Below the pieces are notes generated by a model that searched no databases, had not been told where the DNA came from, and saw nothing but the letters and a program-made list of their open reading frames with translations. A program made the translations under genes and the position numbers. Shown here one piece after another: positions 14,654 to 19,502 of a stretch of 19,502 nucleotides of DNA. Within the stretch, counting starts at the first letter, position 1; each line of letters starts with the position of its first letter. Source of the stretch: Chloroflexota bacterium (GTDB taxonomy: Bacteria; Chloroflexota; Dehalococcoidia; JABGRK01); NCBI GenBank assembly GCA_030665485.1, contig DAOUZV010000005.1:1-19502 (forward strand). The letters are read 5' to 3'.

Positions 14654-14678
14654 GTTATACCGCCACAGGCCTGTCAGT
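14654..14678 (-). promoter_or_regulatory. Shared upstream element, copy E (weak, before the DUF6506-like gene)
   Basis: Minus strand: GGCGG then TATAAC matches the proximal half of copies A to D; the distal CCAACC is not conserved. Start predicted near 14647, about 30 bases before the ATG. Confidence 0.35.
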
Positions 14679-14781
14679 TATGTCTCGATTGGTGACACCC
14701 ATTACATAGGTTACCTTCACTTCACCTCTGCCCAGATCGATGAGTACCTCCACTCGTTAGGATTAACGTTAGGGCTATCTG

Positions 14782-15528
14782 TTATGAGTGCTGTTCAATA
14801 GTATGGCGCACCGTCTCCAGCAGTTGATCGGGTTCATGGACGATCTGACAGTCTTCCACGATTTGATCGGCATGCAGTCCTGCATCGGTAAACGGTGTGG
14901 CTATAGCTATTACGTTCATGCCGGCAGCTTTGGCTGATTTTACGCCGTTGACCGAGTCCTCTAAGACAAGGCACTCCTCGGACAAAACCTCAAGCTTGTC
15001 CTTGGCCAGCAGGTATGACTCGGGGTGCGGCTTGCCATATTTAACATCATCTCCTGAAACTATGATATCTATGTTGGTTTCAAGGCCGAGAGAATGCGTT
15101 ACATGCAATACCGCATCGCGCGGCGACCCGGTTACTATTCCGACAAGGCAAGTTTTGCTGGCCTCCCGCAGCAGGTCAACGGTATAGGGCCACTGGTTGT
15201 CTTTGAGTGTTTTGGGGTCGGCCACCATGCCAGGATATATCTCCACCCATATTCTTCTAAGCACCAGCGATGGTGTTTCCGCATCGTACTGCTGCATCAA
15301 TAGGCGCAGATCACCTTCTAAATCCAGCTTATCCATAATATATTTTGAGGCTATGTCCTGCTGGGCGCCAATTATCTCTTTGTACGCTTCGACAGCTTTT
15401 TCATCGGGCTGATCCAGATTTCTAAGGCGCTGCACTGCCATGGAGTAGGCAAGTGCTTTCATCTTTTCTGTTTGCACCAGAGTACCGTCCAAATCAAATA
15501 AAAAGGCTCGTATCATATATACCATCAT
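14782..15528 (-). CDS. HAD-superfamily phosphatase (beta-phosphoglucomutase/phosphoglycolate phosphatase-like)
   Basis: A HAD subfamily I hydrolase, 248 residues from the first ATG, or 244 from the fourth codon after it (MIRAFLFDLDGT). Motif I is FDLDGTLVQ (nucleophile and acid Asp), motif II is VTGSPRDA, motif III is KYGKPHPESY and motif IV is LVLEDSVNGV, so all four are intact. A helical cap lies between motifs I and II. It would dephosphorylate or isomerise a small sugar or acid phosphate; 2-phosphoglycolate would suit the neighbouring hydroxyacid dehydrogenase, but this is inference. It is the last gene of the transketolase operon, 12 bp after the dehydrogenase stop. The 163 bp beyond it hold no clear terminator. 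Confidence 0.88.
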   Translation of the reverse strand: MMVYMIRAFLFDLDGTLVQTEKMKALAYSMAVQRLRNLDQPDEKAVEAYKEIIGAQQDIASKYIMDKLDLEGDLRLLMQQYDAETPSLVLRRIWVEIYPGMVADPKTLKDNQWPYTVDLLREASKTCLVGIVTGSPRDAVLHVTHSLGLETNIDIIVSGDDVKYGKPHPESYLLAKDKLEVLSEECLVLEDSVNGVKSAKAAGMNVIAIATPFTDAGLHADQIVEDCQIVHEPDQLLETVRHTIEQHS

Positions 15529-15540
15529 CCTATCTAAGGA

Positions 15541-16539
15541 TTAGTTAATAATGGGTTCTCTGCTTAAAGATGCCTCAACATCCTTATTAACCAGGTTGCG
15601 GGGAACTTCGCCGCGCAGTACATCAAGAATATTGCTTGCCGCAACCATGGACATGGCCGAGCGCGTCTCATGCGTGGCTGAGGCTGTATGGGGCGTCAGC
15701 ACAACGTTATCCATCTGGGCAAGTCCCGCGCTCAAGTCGGGCTCGAATTCAAACACATCCAGCGCCGCGCCCGCAATCTCATCGCTTGCCAGCGCTTCAA
15801 CCAGTGCTTTTTCATCAACAACGGGACCTCGCGAGGTATTGATGAGGTACGCCGTTTTTTTCATCATGGCAAGCTGTTTTTGCCCGATAAGATGCTTTGT
15901 TGATGGCAGCAAAGGAACGTGAATCGAAATGAAGTCCGACTCCTTAATGATAGAGTCTGTGTCGGCAAAACCGGCCTGATACGTTTTCTCAAACGCCCCG
16001 TCTCTGTTTATATCGTGGTAGAGGATGTTCATACCCATAGCCTTGGCCCTCTGAGCAACGCCTATGCCGATGCGGCCCAACCCGATAATGCCCAGCGTTT
16101 TCCCCTTTAACTCTGCCCCCAGAAAGAGCATCGGAGCCCAGCCTTTGTATTTGCCCAAGCGGGTGTATTTATCGGATTCTGGTATGCGCCGGGCGATTGC
16201 CATCAATAAAGCAAAGGTATGTTCGGCGACGGCGTCCGTCAGAATGTCCGGGGTATTGGTAACGGGGATGTTTGCCGCGGTGGCGGCTTTAAGGTCGATA
16301 TTATCATAGCCAACGGCGTAGTTGGCGATGACCTTAAGATTGGGATTAGCGGCGATGACTTCCTCATCGATCCTGTCTGTGAGTAGGCAGAGCAGGGCGT
16401 CACACCACTTAACACCGTCCAATAACTCGTCTTTGGCAATAACCCTGTCTTGAACGGATACCTTAACCTGGCAATACTGCTCAAGTAGATCGATGCCGGA
16501 TCGTGGTATTATCCTGGTTACGAATACTTTTGGCTTCAT
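15541..16539 (-). CDS. NAD-type D-2-hydroxyacid dehydrogenase (glyoxylate/hydroxypyruvate reductase-like)
   Basis: A 332-residue member of the D-isomer-specific 2-hydroxyacid dehydrogenases. The Rossmann motif GLGRIG has glycines 153, 155 and 158; Asp176 at the end of the next strand (LYHDIN) favours NAD over NADP. Arg237, Glu266 and His284 have the catalytic Arg-Glu-His spacing of the family (29 and 18), and VGYDNIDL lies in the substrate domain. The family reduces glyoxylate or hydroxypyruvate, or oxidises 3-phosphoglycerate in longer forms; no regulatory ACT domain is present, so it is not a typical SerA. The ATG overlaps the upstream small gene's stop as ATGA. Substrate assignment to glyoxylate is tentative. 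Confidence 0.9.
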   Translation of the reverse strand: MKPKVFVTRIIPRSGIDLLEQYCQVKVSVQDRVIAKDELLDGVKWCDALLCLLTDRIDEEVIAANPNLKVIANYAVGYDNIDLKAATAANIPVTNTPDILTDAVAEHTFALLMAIARRIPESDKYTRLGKYKGWAPMLFLGAELKGKTLGIIGLGRIGIGVAQRAKAMGMNILYHDINRDGAFEKTYQAGFADTDSIIKESDFISIHVPLLPSTKHLIGQKQLAMMKKTAYLINTSRGPVVDEKALVEALASDEIAGAALDVFEFEPDLSAGLAQMDNVVLTPHTASATHETRSAMSMVAASNILDVLRGEVPRNLVNKDVEASLSREPIIN

Positions 16540-16688
16540 TCGCCCTCAATACAGGTGCAGTCTTTTACCGACTTACCGCATTTTAAGCAGATTTTGCAGA
16601 GCGGGCATTTATCCAACTTGCCCATTTTTACCGCCTTGTAGCCGCACTTATCACATATATAGCTGTGTTCTACTTTTTCATCATTCAT
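16536..16688 (-). CDS. 50-residue eight-cysteine metal-binding protein
   Basis: A very short gene lodged between transketolase C and the hydroxyacid dehydrogenase. Its ATG (16686-16688) overlaps the transketolase stop as ATGA, and its TGA overlaps the dehydrogenase ATG as ATGA, which is strong evidence that it is translated. The product has eight cysteines in 50 residues: Cys12, 15, 28, 31, 34, 37, 44 and 46 (CDKCGY, CPLCKICLKCGK, CTC). This is enough for two zinc sites or iron-sulfur ligation. No membrane segment. It may be a rubredoxin- or zinc-ribbon-like accessory of the operon enzymes; I do not recognise a named family. Confidence 0.75.
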   Translation of the reverse strand: MNDEKVEHSYICDKCGYKAVKMGKLDKCPLCKICLKCGKSVKDCTCIEGE

Positions 16689-17671
16689 TTCTTTGCCTTA
16701 AGCACGTCTTTGACTGATTTGATTATGTTGGCGGAGGTAAGGCCAAACTTCTCAAGCAGCTGATTCGGCTCACCCGACTCGCCGAACGTATCCATGATAC
16801 CCACTCTTCTTGCGGGAACGGGGTAGTTTTCTCCTAAGCACTCGGCGATGGCCCCGCCCAGGCCGCCGGTGACCTGGTGCTCTTCGACGGTAACGACGGC
16901 ACCTGTGTTTTTGGCTATATTTGTTATAGTTTCCACATCCAACGGCTTTATGGTATGGCAATTAACCACCGCTGCCGATATATTCTCGTTCTCAAGCTCG
17001 AGTGCTGCCAGCAGCGCCTGATACACAAGAATGCCACAGGCAACTATGGCAACATCTTTTCCTTCTCTAAAAACCTCTGCCTTGCCTATGGTAAACGGCG
17101 TCTTGTCCGTCGTCATTACAGGGGACTTGTCCCGGGCAAATCGTATGTAAGCAGGCTTATCTATCCTGCCGGCAGCAACAGTTGCCTTCTGCGCCTCGAC
17201 CGCATCACAGGGTACGATAACCATCATATTGGGCAGCGCTCGCATGATGGCGATGTCCTCCAGCGCCTGATGTGTGGCGCCATCGGGCCCCACCGATATT
17301 CCTGCGTGGGCGCCGCCGATTTTTACGTTTTGCTCGTTGTAGCAAATGGTTGTGCGTATCTGCTCCCAGCATCTACCGGGACAGAACATGGCGTAAGAGG
17401 AAACAAACGGGATTTTGCCCACGGCGGCCAGCCCCGCAGCCAATGTCACCAGGTTCTGCTCGGCAACACCGACCTCGATAAACCTGTCGGGGAACCTGTC
17501 CTTGAAAAGCTTGATTCTGGTTGAATCCGTTAGGTCAGCGCACAGCACAACCACATTCTCGTTCTCTTCGCCGAGCTGTACTAGGCCGTGGCCATAGCCG
17601 TCCCTGGTGGGCAGCTGTTTTGTGCTCTCACTGTATAAATCATCAACTAAAAACATGGTCTTGTTTATCAT
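16685..17671 (-). CDS. Transketolase C-terminal subunit (split enzyme)
   Basis: A 328-residue protein with the pyrimidine-binding and C-terminal domains of transketolase. Glu71 in IEVGVAEQN is the conserved Glu that activates thiamine diphosphate; GGAHAGISVGPDGATHQALEDIA at about 118-140 and VTVEEHQVTGGLGGAIAE further on are typical. The partner carrying the diphosphate-binding domain is the next gene upstream, so the enzyme is a two-gene transketolase moving two-carbon units between sugar phosphates in the pentose phosphate pathway. Start and upstream stop overlap as TAATG, which couples synthesis of the two halves. Split transketolases are common in Archaea, Firmicutes and Chloroflexota. 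Confidence 0.95.
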   Translation of the reverse strand: MINKTMFLVDDLYSESTKQLPTRDGYGHGLVQLGEENENVVVLCADLTDSTRIKLFKDRFPDRFIEVGVAEQNLVTLAAGLAAVGKIPFVSSYAMFCPGRCWEQIRTTICYNEQNVKIGGAHAGISVGPDGATHQALEDIAIMRALPNMMVIVPCDAVEAQKATVAAGRIDKPAYIRFARDKSPVMTTDKTPFTIGKAEVFREGKDVAIVACGILVYQALLAALELENENISAAVVNCHTIKPLDVETITNIAKNTGAVVTVEEHQVTGGLGGAIAECLGENYPVPARRVGIMDTFGESGEPNQLLEKFGLTSANIIKSVKDVLKAKK

Positions 17672-18525
17672 TAATCTTTTCCCCGGGTAATCGTCTCGCG
17701 CAATTGCTCAAGCTCGGCAAGGGCGATTTTCCCTTGCTCCGGCGTTGGCGGCTTGCCATGCCATTCGTAATCATTTTCTATAAAGGAAACGCCTTTGCCG
17801 GGAACGTTGTTTGCGATGATCATGGCAGGTTTCCCTTTAAGCTCTTTAGACTTACTTAAAGCCGAGATCATCTTTTCCATGTCGTTGCCGTCGACCTCAA
17901 TCACATGCCAGTTGAAGGCAAGATATTTGTCTTTTACAGGATCGAGCGGCATAACGTCTTCTGTTGTGCCGTCTATCTGAATGTAGTTTCTGTCCAGTAT
18001 TACGGTTAGGTTGTCCAGCCGGTTTTTGGCGGCGAACATGACACCTTCCCACAGATTGCCCTCGTTGTGTTCGCCGTCGCCGGTGAGGCAAAAGACGTAG
18101 TTGGGTTTGCCGTCCATCTTAAGGCCGTAGGCAATGCCCGCCGCCTGGGACAGGCCCGATCCAAGCGGGCCGGAGCTGGTCTCAAGGCCGGGAAGGGCTA
18201 CCCTGTGGGGATGGCCCTGCAGGCGTGTCCCCAGCTTTCTTAGGGTCATCAGCTCATCGACGGGGAGGTAGCCGGCATTGGCCAATGTGGCATACAATAC
18301 AGGGCAGATATGCCCGTTTGACAGAATGAAGTAATCGCGCTGGGGCCAGCCCGGTTTTTGGGGATCGTGCTTCATTATATTATAGTAAAGCGCGGTCAGT
18401 ACATCGGCCATTCCCAGCGAGCCGGCGGTATGCCCCGACTTTGCCTCAACCAGAGACTTAATTATGTCCTGTCTTATCTTATTTGCCAGCAGCCTAAGCT
18501 CTTTTACGTCGGTAATTTTCTGCAA
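17671..18525 (-). CDS. Transketolase N-terminal subunit (split enzyme)
   Basis: A 284-residue diphosphate-binding half of transketolase. SGHTAGSLGMADVL, SGPLGSGLSQAAGIAYGLK and the thiamine-diphosphate motif GDGEHNEGNLWEG ending in Asn at DRNYIQ are all present. A TTG at 18523-18525 is chosen as start: GGGAG lies 7 bases before it and the family begins here (QKITDVKELRLLANKIR). An in-frame ATG at 18570 would lie inside the predicted promoter, between -35 and -10, and has no SD. It is the first gene of the operon that goes on to transketolase C, the eight-Cys protein, the hydroxyacid dehydrogenase and the HAD phosphatase. Confidence 0.93.
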   Translation of the reverse strand: MQKITDVKELRLLANKIRQDIIKSLVEAKSGHTAGSLGMADVLTALYYNIMKHDPQKPGWPQRDYFILSNGHICPVLYATLANAGYLPVDELMTLRKLGTRLQGHPHRVALPGLETSSGPLGSGLSQAAGIAYGLKMDGKPNYVFCLTGDGEHNEGNLWEGVMFAAKNRLDNLTVILDRNYIQIDGTTEDVMPLDPVKDKYLAFNWHVIEVDGNDMEKMISALSKSKELKGKPAMIIANNVPGKGVSFIENDYEWHGKPPTPEQGKIALAELEQLRETITRGKD

Positions 18526-18558
18526 AGGGCGTCTCCCAAACCGGTTAAAAGTGCAACA

Positions 18559-18587
18559 AGGATAATCCATGTGATTACGGTAGTCAA
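18559..18587 (-). promoter_or_regulatory. Promoter of the transketolase operon
   Basis: Minus strand TTGACT (18587 to 18582), 17 bases, TATCCT (18564 to 18559). Start near 18552, about 27 bases before the TTG start. Confidence 0.5.
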
Positions 18588-18615
18588 TAGCTACCTTGAC
18601 TTTAAATAAGCTATT
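18586..18615. promoter_or_regulatory. Inverted repeat between the divergent promoters
   Basis: AATAGCT (18586-18592) and AGCTATT (18609-18615) form perfect 7-base arms with a 16-base gap. They overlap the -35 regions of both divergent promoters, the place expected for a shared regulator. The gap contains the plus-strand -35. Confidence 0.35.
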
Positions 18616-18624
18616 CCTTAATAT
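18596..18624 (+). promoter_or_regulatory. Promoter of the 6-phosphogluconate dehydrogenase gene
   Basis: TTGACT at 18596-18601, 17 bases, TAATAT at 18619-18624. Start near 18631, about 32 bases before the ATG at 18663. Confidence 0.6.
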
Positions 18625-18662
18625 CTAGAAACTTAAAAAGTACTGCCAAAAAGGGGGAGACC

Positions 18663-19502
18663 ATGGAACTGGGAATGATCGGCATGGGACGCATGGGAAG
18701 CAATATGGCAAGGCGCCTGCTTAAGGGCGGGCACGGCATCACCGCATGGGACCCCGTAAAAGAAGCTATTGCAGCGATTGTCGCCGAAGGAGCTACAGGA
18801 GCAACATCAATAGCTGACCTCGCCGGCAAGCTGAAATCGCCCCGGGTTATCTGGATGATGGTGCCCTCGGGCGAGCCCACTGAAACCACTGTCAACGACA
18901 TAGCGGGGCAGTTATCCAAAGGCGATGTGATAATAGACGGCGGCAACTCCAACTACAAGGACAGCATGCGCCGGGCAAAGGCTCTATCGCAATACGGCAT
19001 CGGTTTTCTGGATGTGGGAACCAGCGGCGGCATCTGGGGACTGAAAGAGGGCTACTGCCTGATGGTCGGCGGCGAAAAAGGGGCCTATCAGCGTATGGAG
19101 CCTATATTCCAAACGCTGGCGCCATCGCCTGATCAGGGGTATGGGTATGTCGGCCCCAGCGGCGCCGGTCACTTCGTCAAGATGGTGCACAACGGAATCG
19201 AGTATGGCTTGATGCAGGCCTACGCCGAGGGGTTTGAGCTGATGCAGGCTAAGCAGGAGTTTGGTTTGGATCTACATCAGATTGCTCAGATATGGCAATA
19301 TGGCAGCGTTGTGCGCTCCTGGCTACTCGATCTGGCGGCCGCGGCGCTTAAGGACGACCCGCAACTGGAAGGACTTGAGGCGTATGTTGACGACTCCGGC
19401 GAAGGCCGCTGGACGGTGCAGGAGTCCATCGAGCTGGCAGTTCCAATTCCGGTTATTGCACAGGCGCTGCAGGCCAGGTTCAGATCCAGACAGCCGCAGC
19501 CT
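18663..19502 (+). CDS. gnd: 6-phosphogluconate dehydrogenase, decarboxylating (5' part, cut by window edge)
   Basis: Open reading frame of 280 codons to the right edge; the short bacterial (YqeC-type) form is about 300 residues, so only the last part is missing. ATG at 18663 follows AAAGGGGGAG. The Rossmann motif GMIGMGRMGSNMARRL is at 4-19, with an Asp at the following strand (AWDP). GTSGGIWGLKEGYCLMVGG at about 120-138 is the 6PGDH signature, and the catalytic Lys sits in GHFVKMVHNGIEYGLMQAY at about 170-188. It oxidises and decarboxylates 6-phosphogluconate to ribulose 5-phosphate, feeding the split transketolase whose operon diverges from it. Confidence 0.94.
   Translation, partial: MELGMIGMGRMGSNMARRLLKGGHGITAWDPVKEAIAAIVAEGATGATSIADLAGKLKSPRVIWMMVPSGEPTETTVNDIAGQLSKGDVIIDGGNSNYKDSMRRAKALSQYGIGFLDVGTSGGIWGLKEGYCLMVGGEKGAYQRMEPIFQTLAPSPDQGYGYVGPSGAGHFVKMVHNGIEYGLMQAYAEGFELMQAKQEFGLDLHQIAQIWQYGSVVRSWLLDLAAAALKDDPQLEGLEAYVDDSGEGRWTVQESIELAVPIPVIAQALQARFRSRQPQP

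Noticed and set aside
18526..18570. Longer transketolase N-terminus from the ATG at 18570
   Set aside because: No SD, the ATG falls between predicted -35 and -10, and the extra 15 residues do not look like the family; the TTG at 18525 has an SD.
1..19502. tRNA, rRNA, CRISPR array, transposase or prophage genes
   Set aside because: None seen by reading; dispersed repeats present are short promoter-like elements, not arrays.

Overview
The window carries genes of an anaerobic bacterium that uses tungsten or molybdenum enzymes. It holds three aldehyde:ferredoxin-oxidoreductase-like (AOR) proteins of the BamB type, a BamC-like ferredoxin, a bis-MGD (molybdopterin guanine dinucleotide) oxidoreductase, a ferredoxin-tailed aldo/keto reductase and a flavoredoxin-like flavin reductase. 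There are no oxygenases. Base composition is moderate, Shine-Dalgarno (SD) sites are GGAG/GGAGGT-like, and GTG and TTG starts occur. This would fit an aromatic-degrading or fermentative Chloroflexota (Dehalococcoidia-like), Desulfobacterota or Firmicutes lineage. The sequence alone does not settle which.  Region 1 (1-6121, all minus strand) is one apparent operon in transcription order: paaX-type regulator, bamB-like gene, bamC-like gene, second bamB paralog, third bamB paralog cut by the window edge. The first BamB has Cys322, His255, His260 and Glu251 at the same residue numbers I recall for the Geobacter class II benzoyl-CoA reductase, so an ATP-independent aryl-CoA reductase is a sound reading. 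The other two form a separate, closely related pair with a changed N-terminal pocket motif; the complete one lacks the Glu251 equivalent. A good promoter with a perfect 8-bp inverted repeat at the predicted transcription start lies in front of paaX.  Region 2 (6192-14618) is a mixed redox and accessory block. It contains an alpha/beta hydrolase with an in-frame 63-bp tandem duplication, an acetylene-hydratase-like molybdo/tungstoenzyme with Lys where the hydratase has its catalytic Asp, a metallo-beta-lactamase (MBL) fold protein with Glu for the first metal His, a flavin reductase, a DinB-like protein, an iron-sulfur aldo/keto reductase, a glyoxalase-II-like protein, and three small proteins. 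Five minus-strand genes here share an upstream element (CCAAC-C, 8 bases, GGTGG, TATAAT-like) with constant spacing.  Region 3 (14782-19502) is central carbon metabolism. A tightly overlapping minus-strand operon encodes split transketolase (N and C halves), a 50-residue eight-cysteine protein, a D-2-hydroxyacid dehydrogenase and a HAD (haloacid dehalogenase-like) phosphatase. Divergently, 6-phosphogluconate dehydrogenase runs off the right edge. The divergent promoters sit face to face in about 140 bp.  No tRNA, rRNA, CRISPR array, insertion sequence or phage gene was seen, and no gene-free stretch exceeds about 170 bp.
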